A DNA stretch of 64,000 bases, taken from PLanc-01 sp035342095 (lineage in GTDB: Bacteria > Planctomycetota > Phycisphaerae > Sedimentisphaerales > Anaerobacaceae). The notes beneath the pieces are model-generated. The model saw only the letters and a program-made list of their open reading frames with translations, did not search any database and was not told where the DNA came from. Location: the NCBI GenBank assembly GCA_035342095.1, contig DAOQWL010000024.1:1-64000 (forward strand), written 5' to 3'. Position numbers and translations under genes: made by a program. Shown here piece by piece: positions 8,425-16,504 of the stretch (positions are counted from its first letter, which is position 1; each line of letters opens with the position of its first letter).

Positions 8425-9236
8425 TCGATGGTTTGCTGACCCTCTCGAACATCTGCGTCCGCAGTCCCGGGCGGACCATGCTGCAGATCGACCATCTGCA
8501 CGTTCCCGCCGGCGATTTCGTCGGCATCGTCGGGACCAACGGCGCGGGCAAGACGACTCTCCTGAAGGTCGCGGCCGGCCTGATCCGACCCGACAGCGGC
8601 CAGGTCACGCTCGACGGAACCAGCCTGACGCGCCTGAGTAGCTGGCGCAAGTGCGAACTCCGCAAGCACATCGGATACATCCCCCAGTCGGCGGAGTACA
8701 ACGCGGAACTGCCCTTCACCGTGCGAGAGGTCGTCGCGATGGGACGAACCAGCGTCCGTCCCTTGCTGACCCGTCTGAATGCGGATGACTACGCCATCGT
8801 CGACCGTTGGATCGACGTTCTGGGACTGGCGGGTCGTCGCAATCAGACCTTCCGCAGCCTCTCCGGCGGCGAACAGCAGAAAGTCCTCATCGCACGCGCC
8901 ATGGCGCAGGACCCGCGAATCCTCATGCTGGACGAGCCCTGTGCGAGTCTGGATTTCCACTGGAAGTATGAGATCTCCGAGATCGTCGAGCGCCTCCACC
9001 GCCAGACGCGAATGACGGTGCTCATGGTCTCGCACGATACGGGCGTCTTGCCCTCGACGTGCAGGCGGGTGGTGCTGTTGGCGGAAGGACGCCTGCTCGG
9101 CGATGGCGACGTCGATGCGATTCTGACGCCCGAGAAGCTGTGCCTGGCCTATCACGGCGACCTCGTGGCCACCACCGTGGGCGGCCGGCGACACATCCTG
9201 GCGGCGCCCTCGGGCTGTGGACGGGAGGGCCTCTGA
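8421..9236 (+). CDS. Metal ABC transporter ATP-binding protein (ZnuC-like)
   Basis: A 271-aa ABC ATPase. The Walker A motif is GTNGAGKTT (about residues 35-43), the Q-loop is YIPQSAEY, the signature is LSGGEQQKV, Walker B is RILMLDEP, and the switch His is in MVSHD. The protein resembles the ZnuC/MntB branch, consistent with the receptor gene it overlaps by four bases (ATGA) and the ABC-3 permease downstream. It would power import of a divalent metal at the inner face of the cytoplasmic membrane. The permease gene lies 207 bp away, with a repeat element in the gap. Confidence 0.9.
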   Translation: MIDGLLTLSNICVRSPGRTMLQIDHLHVPAGDFVGIVGTNGAGKTTLLKVAAGLIRPDSGQVTLDGTSLTRLSSWRKCELRKHIGYIPQSAEYNAELPFTVREVVAMGRTSVRPLLTRLNADDYAIVDRWIDVLGLAGRRNQTFRSLSGGEQQKVLIARAMAQDPRILMLDEPCASLDFHWKYEISEIVERLHRQTRMTVLMVSHDTGVLPSTCRRVVLLAEGRLLGDGDVDAILTPEKLCLAYHGDLVATTVGGRRHILAAPSGCGREGL

Positions 9237-9274
9237 CAGAGTGCACGGCAATTGCACGTGGGTGTGGATGGGTA

Positions 9275-9369
9275 TGGGTGGCACGGCCAAACTTGTTTGA
9301 CCGTGCGTGCGTGGATGTGTCCCATCGCCTGGGAAGACACGCTCAAGCTTTGCTTGGGCGTGGCACCCA
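9275..9369. repeat. 95-bp MITE/REP-like element with terminal inverted repeats
   Basis: The element starts TGGGTGGCACG and ends CGTGGCACCCA, an 11-bp terminal inverted repeat with one mismatch. Inside are two hairpins: GCACGGCCAAAC/GTTTGACCGTGC, and CAAGC/GCTTG around a TTT loop. It sits in the only wide gap of the metal-transporter gene cluster. No coding sequence is seen in 9237-9443. Confidence 0.55.
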
Positions 9370-9443
9370 ACACAGGCCCTTCCGGCTGAGTATGGATGGA
9401 CCGAAGGCCTTGCGAATGCTCTTCAAATGAACTGGGAAGTGTG

Positions 9444-10244
9444 ATGGACCCGTTCTTCTATCTTATCATCGCGGCCGGTGTGATCGCAGGGGCCAGTTGC
9501 GGCCTGCTCGGCGCCTACATCGTGGGTCTGCGTCTGCCCTTCGTCGGCATCTTCATCTCGCACACCGCCATGGCGGGCACCGTCTTTTCCTATCTCCTGG
9601 GCCTGAATCCCATCGTCGGCGCCGTCGCGGTTTCGGCTCTGGCCGCGATGAGCCTGGCGGCGATCCGACCGGGCAGGACCCGCATCGATCCCAACGTCGC
9701 GATGGCGATTCTGTTCTCCCTTGTGCTCGGCCTGACGTTTCTCGGCATCGGTCTGATGCAGGGGACCCGCACCGAAATCCTCGGCCTGCTCTGGGGCAGC
9801 ATCCTGTTCGTTCGAGGAAGCCATGTGGTGGTCATTGCGGTCGCCGCCGCGATGTTCGTCCTGTTTGCGGCGTTGTTCAACAAGGAGCTGAAAGCGCTGC
9901 TGTTCAGCCGGGGCATTGCCTCCGCCACCGGGGTCCACGAGACCTTCGTCTACGCACTGTTCCTGGCCTTGTGCGGCGTCATCCTGGCGGTCAATCTGCC
10001 GCTGATCGGGGGCCTGATGATCTTCAGTCTCATTACGAATCCGCCCGCTGCGGCCTACCAGATCTGTCGCGGCCACCGGGCCGTTCTCTTTGCCTCCACC
10101 GCCTTCGGCGTCCTCAGCACGGTCGGTGGCTTCCTCGTCTCCTACTACCTCAATTTGCCCACCGGCGCCTGCATCGTCCTGGCCAGCACGCTGCTGTTCG
10201 CCCTGTCCGCCGGCTACAGGGCCTTCAGCGGCCGACGCGACTGA
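9444..10244 (+). CDS. Metal ABC transporter permease (ABC-3 family, ZnuB-like)
   Basis: A 266-aa integral membrane protein with seven to eight hydrophobic segments along its length, matching ABC-3 permeases of zinc/manganese/iron importers. Family landmarks include 'VGLRLPFVGIFISHTAMAG' after the first helix and 'LPLIGGLMIFSLITNPPAAA' near the C terminus, the region that contacts the ATPase. GGGAAG precedes the ATG at 9444. It completes the receptor-ATPase-permease set with the two upstream genes, although a 207-bp gap with a repeat element separates it from them. An earlier in-frame ATG at 9396 has no ribosome-binding site. Confidence 0.88.
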   Translation: MDPFFYLIIAAGVIAGASCGLLGAYIVGLRLPFVGIFISHTAMAGTVFSYLLGLNPIVGAVAVSALAAMSLAAIRPGRTRIDPNVAMAILFSLVLGLTFLGIGLMQGTRTEILGLLWGSILFVRGSHVVVIAVAAAMFVLFAALFNKELKALLFSRGIASATGVHETFVYALFLALCGVILAVNLPLIGGLMIFSLITNPPAAAYQICRGHRAVLFASTAFGVLSTVGGFLVSYYLNLPTGACIVLASTLLFALSAGYRAFSGRRD

Positions 10245-10323
10245 TTCCCAAATCCTCTTGTGATCCGGACGGGGAAAGCGTAGAATCTGCGAGTGACGGT
10301 GTCCTGCATTCGGAGATGAGCCT

Positions 10324-11853
10324 ATGCTGGCGAGATTGCACAGCGTGACCCTTGAGGGGATCGAGGGCGTGATCTGCGAGGTGGAAGTGGACGTCTCGCG
10401 GGGCGGCCTGGAGAAGTCCATCATCGTGGGCCTGCCCGACGCGGCGGTCAAGGAGAGCATCGAGCGCGTCCACAGCGCGATCGTCAACTGCGGATTCCGC
10501 TACCCCAAGACGCAGTCGCTCATCAACCTCGCGCCCGCGGACATCAAGAAGGCGGGTCCGGCGTTCGATCTGCCCATCGCCCTCGGGATGCTCGCGGGCG
10601 AGGGCGTCGTAGCGGGGGCCTCGCTCAAGGAGTACGTGATTGTCGGGGAGCTGGCTCTCGACGGCCGGGTCCGCCCGGTCAACGGCGTGCTCAGCATGGC
10701 CATGACCGCGGCGGCCAACGGTTTCTCGCGGATGATCGTGCCCCTGGAGAACGCCCGCGAGGCGGCGGTCGTCCAGGACATCGAGGTCTACGGCGTCGGC
10801 TCGCTGTCCCAGGCGGTGGGGTTCCTCTCGGGCCAGCTCCTGCTCGAAACGACGGTAACGAGCGTGGACGATCTGTTCGCGGTCGCTTCGCACTACGACG
10901 TCGATTTCGGCGATGTGAAGGGCCAGGAGAGCGTCAAGCGGGCTCTGACCATCGCGGCGGCGGGGGCCCACAACATTATGATGATCGGGCCGCCGGGGGC
11001 GGGAAAGACCATGCTCGCCCAGCGACTGGCGACGATCCTGCCGGCCCTGAGTCTGGAGGAGTCGCTCGAAACCACGCGGATCTACTCCGCGGTCGGCCTG
11101 CTCAAGAAGGACCAGGCGCTGCTGGCGACGCGACCGGTGCGAGCGCCGCATCATTCCGCCAGCGGCCCGGCCCTCATCGGCGGCGGGTCCGCTCCGCGTC
11201 CCGGCGAACTGTCCCTCGCCCACTACGGCATCCTCTTTTTGGACGAGTTCGTCGAGTTCCCGCGTCATGTGCTCGAAATGATCCGCCAGCCGCTGGAGGA
11301 CGGCTTCGTGATCGTCTCGCGGGCCAAAAAGACGATCCAGTTCCCGGCGCAGTTCATGCTGGTGGCCGCGATGAACCCCTGTCCGTGCGGGTACTTCGGG
11401 AGCAATCTGAGGACGTGCAAGTGTTCGCCGGGCCAGATCGCGCGGTACCTGGCCAAGGTCTCCGGCCCGCTGGTGGACCGGATCGACATCCACATCGACG
11501 TGCCGGCGGTGGCGTTCGGCAAGCTGCGGTCCCAGGCCCGGCAGATCGACTCGCAGACGCTCCGAGCGTCGGTCCTGGCGGCCCGGGAGCGGCAGACCCG
11601 CCGGTTCGGCGACGGCAAGGTCATGACCAACGCCCACATGAGCCATCGGCAGTTGGAGCGGTTCTGCAAGATCGACGCCGCCGGGGAGATGGTGCTCAAG
11701 GAGGCGATGATGGAGCTGGGACTGAGCGCCCGGGCCCATGACAAGATCTGCAAGGTGGCTCGCACCATCGCGGACCTTGAAGACAGCGAGAATCTCCGCG
11801 CCGAGCACGTGGCCGAGGCGATCGGCTATCGCAAGCTCGACAGGAAGCTGTGA
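10324..11853 (+). CDS. comM: ComM/YifB-family AAA+ ATPase (Mg-chelatase-like)
   Basis: A 509-aa protein with the full YifB/ComM layout. There is an N-terminal Lon-substrate-binding-like domain beginning MLARLHSVTLEGIEG (about 1-170), then a Mg-chelatase-type AAA+ domain with Walker A GPPGAGKTML (about 221-230), Walker B ILFLDEF, and a Cys cluster PCPCGYFG...CKC typical of the family. The Mg_chelatase_C domain follows. Characterised homologues promote branch migration during natural transformation, and related proteins act in repair. Nothing nearby indicates competence genes. Length is as expected and no anomalies are visible. Confidence 0.93.
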   Translation: MLARLHSVTLEGIEGVICEVEVDVSRGGLEKSIIVGLPDAAVKESIERVHSAIVNCGFRYPKTQSLINLAPADIKKAGPAFDLPIALGMLAGEGVVAGASLKEYVIVGELALDGRVRPVNGVLSMAMTAAANGFSRMIVPLENAREAAVVQDIEVYGVGSLSQAVGFLSGQLLLETTVTSVDDLFAVASHYDVDFGDVKGQESVKRALTIAAAGAHNIMMIGPPGAGKTMLAQRLATILPALSLEESLETTRIYSAVGLLKKDQALLATRPVRAPHHSASGPALIGGGSAPRPGELSLAHYGILFLDEFVEFPRHVLEMIRQPLEDGFVIVSRAKKTIQFPAQFMLVAAMNPCPCGYFGSNLRTCKCSPGQIARYLAKVSGPLVDRIDIHIDVPAVAFGKLRSQARQIDSQTLRASVLAARERQTRRFGDGKVMTNAHMSHRQLERFCKIDAAGEMVLKEAMMELGLSARAHDKICKVARTIADLEDSENLRAEHVAEAIGYRKLDRKL

Positions 11854-12077
11854 CAGGCTGGGGCAGCCGATCGTCCCGGCTGGGACGCCCTCGGGGCGGA
11901 CCTGGCCAAACCCTTGGAAATCCAGGCTTTGTTGCGGGATCCAGTACGAGGACCGGGGTTGTTATCTGCCCCTCCGTGTCGCGGAAGAAAGTTGCCCCTT
12001 TTTCCTTAATGCCCCGCATGGACCTGCCGATATTACGCCTGACACGTGAGCACAACACGAAACCAGAGGAGATTGAA

Positions 12078-12413
12078 ATGGGTATTCAGAACTGGTCCGA
12101 AGACATCATTCTCGTGGACTTGCCGGCCGAGCCGGAGATGGGCGAGGAGCTCAAGACGGCTACCCAGATGGCTCGCGACCGAGGCGACTGCGAGGTCGTC
12201 GTGGATTTCTCGAAGGTCGATATCGTCACGTCTTCGAGTCTCTCGAAACTCCTGCGACTCAAGAAACTGATGAGCGACTGCGGCCATCGCCTGGTCTTCT
12301 GCAACGTCGCTCCGGCCACCAAGGGGATTTTCACGGTGACGGGTCTTGACGGGATCTTCGAAATCGTGGACGATAAGTTCATCGCTCTGGCCAGTCTGCA
12401 GATGGTCGGGTGA
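12078..12413 (+). CDS. STAS-domain protein (anti-sigma-factor-antagonist-like)
   Basis: A 111-aa single STAS domain. The phosphorylatable Ser region is seen as VDIVTSSSLSKLLRLKK, preceded by the beta strand CEVVVDFSKV and followed by HRLVFCNV and the terminal helix. STAS proteins of this size usually work as anti-anti-sigma factors that bind a serine kinase/anti-sigma partner; no such partner lies next to it. AGAGGAGA is correctly spaced before the ATG at 12078. The 224 bp upstream show no other gene. The Ser responsible for switching cannot be pinned down among the three consecutive serines. Confidence 0.85.
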   Translation: MGIQNWSEDIILVDLPAEPEMGEELKTATQMARDRGDCEVVVDFSKVDIVTSSSLSKLLRLKKLMSDCGHRLVFCNVAPATKGIFTVTGLDGIFEIVDDKFIALASLQMVG

Positions 12414-12642
12414 GGACGGGCCGGAAGGTCCGCCCGAACGGTAGGATGACGCCTGCGGGTGGAAGACGGTTGACGCCGCCCGCAGTCGGGAAGACAGGTA
12501 TCAAGTGAGTCGCCTGATGGCGGAGCGAATCACGAAGATCGCTTAGCGGAGCGGCGTTCGTGATCTGCTCGCAGGGCATGGGTAGAATTCTGGGACGACC
12601 CGCGCTGCGGTTTCGCGCAGGTCCGAGGCACGCACAGAGCCT

Positions 12643-13353
12643 ATGGACAACGATGTTCTGCATCAAGTCGAGCAGATTCTCGGACATCCCTTCACCGACA
12701 CCGCCCTTCTGGCCAAGGCTTTCACCCATTCCTCCGCGGTGGACAACCGTCTGGACAGCAACGAGCGGCTGGAGTTCCTCGGCGACGCGATCCTCTCGAT
12801 CGTGATCTGCCAGAAGCTGTTCGAGATGTTCCGCGAGTACCCGGAAGGGGAGCTGACGAAGATGAAGAGCATGCTGGTCTCGCGGGGCACGTGCGCCCAC
12901 GTGGCTCGTCGGCTCGGCCTGCCGAAGTTCCTGATCGTCGGCAAGGGAATGGCCTCGCACAAGGCGTTTCCCACGTCCCTGGCGGCCGGGCTGCTCGAGG
13001 CGGTGATCGCGGCGGTCTATATCGACCTGGGCTTCGACGCGGCCCGGGATTTCATCCTGCGGAACTTCGCCTCGCTCCTCGATGAGATCGATTCCGAGGA
13101 GGCCCACGGCAACTACAAGTCCCTCCTGCAGCAGCACGCGCAGGAACGCTTCAACGCGGCCCCGTCCTACATTCTTCTGGACGAGAAGGGCCCCGATCAC
13201 AACAAGTGCTTCGAGTCCGAGGTGGTCATCGACCAGCAGCACTTCCCCAGCGCCTGGGGCGCGAACAAGAAGGAAGCGGAGCAGAAAGCGGCGTACAACG
13301 CCCTGGTGGAGCTGGGGGTCGTTCAGAGACCCGTCGTCCACGACGCGACCTAG
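12643..13353 (+). CDS. rnc: Ribonuclease III
   Basis: A 236-aa enzyme that cleaves double-stranded RNA in rRNA and mRNA maturation. The RNase III signature is ERLEFLGDAILS (about 41-52) with the metal-binding Glu and Asp, and the second acidic site is in the 'LLEAVIAAVYIDLG' helix (about 116-130). The C-terminal dsRNA-binding domain runs from 'NYKSLLQQHAQE' to 'AEQKAAYNALVELG' (about 160-228). The length is standard. Its stop codon overlaps by four bases the end of the convergent small membrane-protein gene. The 229 bp upstream hold no gene. Confidence 0.95.
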   Translation: MDNDVLHQVEQILGHPFTDTALLAKAFTHSSAVDNRLDSNERLEFLGDAILSIVICQKLFEMFREYPEGELTKMKSMLVSRGTCAHVARRLGLPKFLIVGKGMASHKAFPTSLAAGLLEAVIAAVYIDLGFDAARDFILRNFASLLDEIDSEEAHGNYKSLLQQHAQERFNAAPSYILLDEKGPDHNKCFESEVVIDQQHFPSAWGANKKEAEQKAAYNALVELGVVQRPVVHDAT

Positions 13354-13634
13354 AAGGCCGAGCGGTCCAGCAGGCCCGGAAGCTGTCCGGTGACGATCCA
13401 GGCGAGGCCGTACAGGATGACCGCGGCTACCAGAATGAACAGGAGGATCGACGCGAACAACCCTGCGGTTTCCTTGGCGAACGGCCGCAGGCGGATGCTG
13501 CTGACCTTCGTGGCCTTATAGACGATGGAAATCGAAGCCACCAGCGGCAACAGCCAGAGCACCGATGCCGGCGTGGTCCCGATTCTCGTCGGCGTCGTGA
13601 AGCCGGCCAACAAGGCGATCGCGAAGACGGTCAT
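13350..13634 (-). CDS. Small membrane protein, last gene of the SurA-like operon
   Basis: A 94-aa protein with two or three hydrophobic segments: MTVFAIALLAGF, SVLWLLPLVASISIVY, and a long helix 'LFASILLFILVAAVILYGL' near the C terminus. No domain is recognised. The ATG at 13634 lies one base after the TGA of the DUF6677 gene, so it is translationally coupled to it. Its 3' end overlaps the rnc stop by four bases on the opposite strand. Co-location with DUF6677 suggests a joint membrane function, which is inference. Confidence 0.62.
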   Translation of the reverse strand: MTVFAIALLAGFTTPTRIGTTPASVLWLLPLVASISIVYKATKVSSIRLRPFAKETAGLFASILLFILVAAVILYGLAWIVTGQLPGLLDRSAF

Positions 13635-13635
13635 C

Positions 13636-14109
13636 TCAGGCGTGCCCTCCCCCAACCACTCGCTGGTGAGCCACGTAGATGGCGTTGACGATGCACAGCA
13701 GATTGAGCAGACCGGCCACGCTGGTGTAGATCTGCCCGATCTCGCCGGCCCGTCCGAAGACCAGATAGGCTTGGGTCGTCCCGGCGTCGTTCTCCCGTCC
13801 GGTCTCCGCTTCTTCCCGGGCGGCATCCCTCGCCCGATAGTAGGCGTCCGCGACGTGACTGCCCAGCAGGAACACCACGGGCGAGTTCATCACCTGGGCG
13901 GCATACCAGGGTTTGGCGTTGACCGCATCGATCACGCCGATCGAGCCGACATGGAGACCGACCAGGAAGGTCAGCGCGACGGCCACGAGGATGACCGCGG
14001 CCCGCCTGTTCTCTCTGAGCAGGTAGTGCCCGCCCCCGGGCACGAGCCATGCAGCCGACCCGACGACGATCAGGTACAGAGCGTGATTCTCCTTCCACGA
14101 CTGCCCCAT
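13636..14109 (-). CDS. DUF6677 family membrane protein
   Basis: A 157-aa integral membrane protein whose start (MGQSWKENH) overlaps the stop of the upstream SurA-like gene by one base (TAATG). It contains the 'PGGGHYLLRENRRAAVI' signature typical of DUF6677 (P-G-x-G-H and a basic residue after it), followed by hydrophobic segments at about 35-55, 75-95 and 125-150. The family is largely planctomycete and has no known function. The tight coupling with a periplasmic folding factor suggests a role in envelope biogenesis, which is inference. Confidence 0.72.
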   Translation of the reverse strand: MGQSWKENHALYLIVVGSAAWLVPGGGHYLLRENRRAAVILVAVALTFLVGLHVGSIGVIDAVNAKPWYAAQVMNSPVVFLLGSHVADAYYRARDAAREEAETGRENDAGTTQAYLVFGRAGEIGQIYTSVAGLLNLLCIVNAIYVAHQRVVGGGHA

Positions 14110-16334
14110 TACGACGTACCCTTCGACTCCTTCTTGGTCTCTTTTCCGTCGGGCTGATCCTTCTGATCGACGAAGCGGAAGCCCGCGCGTTTGAGGATGT
14201 TCTGGGGGTTCAGGTGGACTACGGCCAGACTCTGCGTTTGCCCGTATTCCTCCCGATTGATGGCCATGCCCTTCATCTTCTGGAACTGCTCCTGGTAGAG
14301 CGGTCGAGGCGTCAGGCTCTTGATCGCGTAGTAGCAGCGTCCCGGCTTGAACTCCAGGATCTGGGGCGCCTGTGCGACCGACGGGACCAGCGAGAACAGA
14401 CGATTCGCGAGTTCGCTCTCCTTGTTCGCCTCCCTCAGGTAGCTGCTGGCCCCGGCGCTGTTGGACAACTGGGCGGTGAGCGTCTGGATGTCCGCCTGCG
14501 AGATCCGCTGGATGTTCATCCGCCGGTCCATTCGGAACACGTTCGGGTCGTTGGGATCGGCCTTGGCCTGCTCGCCGTACAGCTTGTTGAACTCGGTGAC
14601 TGCCTTGTCCCATCCGTCTTGGGTGGCCAGAGCCAGGAACTCCTCCGCCTTCGCGCGGGTCGTATCCCACGCCGCAAGGGCTTGCAGGTCCTTGACCACC
14701 TGGTCCGTGACGACGACGGTCTTGTCCTCGGCGTCGGCGGCCTCGCCCAGATTGAGGGCCCGTGTGCTGTAGCTGTCGTCGAGGCTCGCAGGGGCCGCGG
14801 ACGGCTCGGCCGCGACGACGCGCACGATGACCATGATGTGCTTCGAGATGTCCTTGGCGGAATCGACCAGCGGGTCGCGGGCCGGACCGAGGGTCAGGAA
14901 CATCTTGGCCGGGGACGTTGTGAACAGGATCGTTGCGTCATTCGCCAGCTCTTCCACCGAGAATATGGCTTGGCTCAGGGGGATGGGATTGCGACCGTAG
15001 CTCACCAGGGACATCCGGCGAAGGTACGAGTCGCTGCGGACGTCCGCGGCGCTGAGCATGCCGGTCCGCCCGCTGTGGAGCGGGACGTTGTGCCTGGCGC
15101 TGAGGTCCTGAGCGATCCGGGCGTAGTTGTGCTCGGGCTTCGTGGCCCGGACTCTGCGTTCGCTGGTCGTCGGCTCGTTTCCGTCGGCTCCGGCCGCGCT
15201 GACGCCGGAGTCCGCGAGATTCCGGGCGTCCACGAGGATCTGTTCGGCCTTCATCAGGATCCGCTGGCGCGTCAGTTGCCTGGCGATGTCGTCGACCACC
15301 TCGACGTAGCTCTTGACCTTGTCCACCTGCGGAGAGTTCGGGTCGTTCGGGTCGGTCGGCACCTTCTCCGTGAACTCGCGTTCGCGGTTCTGCTGATAGT
15401 AGGTCTCGGTGTCCTCCACCGTCGGCGTCTTGACGATGCCGGCGACATCGGAGAGCTTCAGTGCGATGTAGTCCAGGCGGACGCGAGCCGGAAGCCGGTA
15501 CCCGAAGCCGAAAGGATTCGCCTCGTTCACGTCGCCGGCGAAGCTCGCCTTGTACTTGTCGAAATGCTCGAGCAGGGCTTCGTTGGAAGGCGTCTGTTGG
15601 TTGTCCGCGAAGGCCGACGCGTCGAACTGCACGTACTCGGCGCTGAGCGTCTCGGCCTCATTGTTGGCTATATGTCGGATCTGGGAACTCGTGAGGCTCT
15701 CCATGGAGGAGATGACCTGGGCGTATTGCAGCACCGCCAGCAGCTTGCCGTAGGTCGCCAGGATTCTGTCCTCCGGCATCGCGCTGCGGTTGACCCAGAC
15801 CTTCATCATCTGCGTATAGGTGGCCCCGAACAACTGCGGAACGATCCTCCCCAGCAGCTCGCCCACCTGCTGATTCGACACGTGAATGCCGGCCGACTGG
15901 GCCTCCTCGCGAAGCAGAATCCAGTACAGATCGCTCGGTACCGTGCGGTCCTTGTACATGGCGACGAGCTGGGCGTCGCTGATGTGGTATTGGTTTCTCT
16001 GGATGGCTTCCCGCGCCGCCTCCAGCATGCCGGCGGAATCCCGGCTCTGCGGGAACAGAAGTTCGGCCAACAACAGGCCGCGAAGGTCCTGACGCTGCAG
16101 TAGCGCCACGACGCCCAGATCCTCCAGGAGCTTGAGCTCCGCGTCCGCTTCCATGCGGTCCGCGTGCGAGATCTTCTGCTTGCCGCCGTAGTACGCCACC
16201 GCCTTGTTGACGCCTCCGCTGCCGCGCATCAGGAAACTGAACGAGGACCCGCCGATAAAGGCGACCATCAGGACGATGACCACGATGGCCATCAGCTTCT
16301 TGTTGTTCTTCCGCATCCACTTCATCAAGCTCAT
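14109..16334 (-). CDS. SurA/PpiD-like periplasmic folding factor, membrane-anchored
   Basis: A 741-aa protein with one N-terminal membrane helix (about 14-36) after a short basic tail, then a long region matching the SurA N-terminal chaperone fold: paired helices with 'MLEAAREAIQRNQYHISDAQLVAMY' and 'GIHVSNQQVGELL'. A second helical block and a Thr/Pro/Asp-rich linker with 'PNDPN' follow. The architecture is that of PpiD: a membrane anchor facing the periplasm with a chaperone domain. A canonical parvulin PPIase domain is not obvious by eye, so enzymatic activity is uncertain. A weak GGGA precedes the ATG. It heads a three-gene operon with DUF6677 and a small membrane protein. Confidence 0.78.
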   Translation of the reverse strand: MSLMKWMRKNNKKLMAIVVIVLMVAFIGGSSFSFLMRGSGGVNKAVAYYGGKQKISHADRMEADAELKLLEDLGVVALLQRQDLRGLLLAELLFPQSRDSAGMLEAAREAIQRNQYHISDAQLVAMYKDRTVPSDLYWILLREEAQSAGIHVSNQQVGELLGRIVPQLFGATYTQMMKVWVNRSAMPEDRILATYGKLLAVLQYAQVISSMESLTSSQIRHIANNEAETLSAEYVQFDASAFADNQQTPSNEALLEHFDKYKASFAGDVNEANPFGFGYRLPARVRLDYIALKLSDVAGIVKTPTVEDTETYYQQNREREFTEKVPTDPNDPNSPQVDKVKSYVEVVDDIARQLTRQRILMKAEQILVDARNLADSGVSAAGADGNEPTTSERRVRATKPEHNYARIAQDLSARHNVPLHSGRTGMLSAADVRSDSYLRRMSLVSYGRNPIPLSQAIFSVEELANDATILFTTSPAKMFLTLGPARDPLVDSAKDISKHIMVIVRVVAAEPSAAPASLDDSYSTRALNLGEAADAEDKTVVVTDQVVKDLQALAAWDTTRAKAEEFLALATQDGWDKAVTEFNKLYGEQAKADPNDPNVFRMDRRMNIQRISQADIQTLTAQLSNSAGASSYLREANKESELANRLFSLVPSVAQAPQILEFKPGRCYYAIKSLTPRPLYQEQFQKMKGMAINREEYGQTQSLAVVHLNPQNILKRAGFRFVDQKDQPDGKETKKESKGTS

Positions 16335-16363
16335 ACGGATCCCACTACCTATTCTCGATTTGC

Positions 16364-16504
16364 GATTTGTGATTTACTGTTTACCACCAGTTCCGCGCCG
16401 TCTACAATCCATCCATAGGGCTTCCGACGTCCGGATGCGCCGAACGACGGAAAATATACATTCTAAACGGAAAACAGCGAATTGCAAATGGTAAATCACA
16501 AATC
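16364..16504. repeat. AT-rich inverted repeat spanning the SurA-like/hemL intergenic region
   Basis: GATTTGTGATTTAC at 16364-16377 is matched exactly in reverse complement at 16491-16504. The right arm lies inside the first codons of hemL. The surrounding sequence is clearly poorer in GC than the neighbouring genes. Similar low-GC arms appear at 25456-25541 and 27066-27223. Confidence 0.6.

Noticed and set aside
14049..16103. 684-codon plus-strand frame across the SurA-like gene
   Set aside because: The minus strand encodes a recognisable periplasmic chaperone with an operon structure; the plus frame has no motif.
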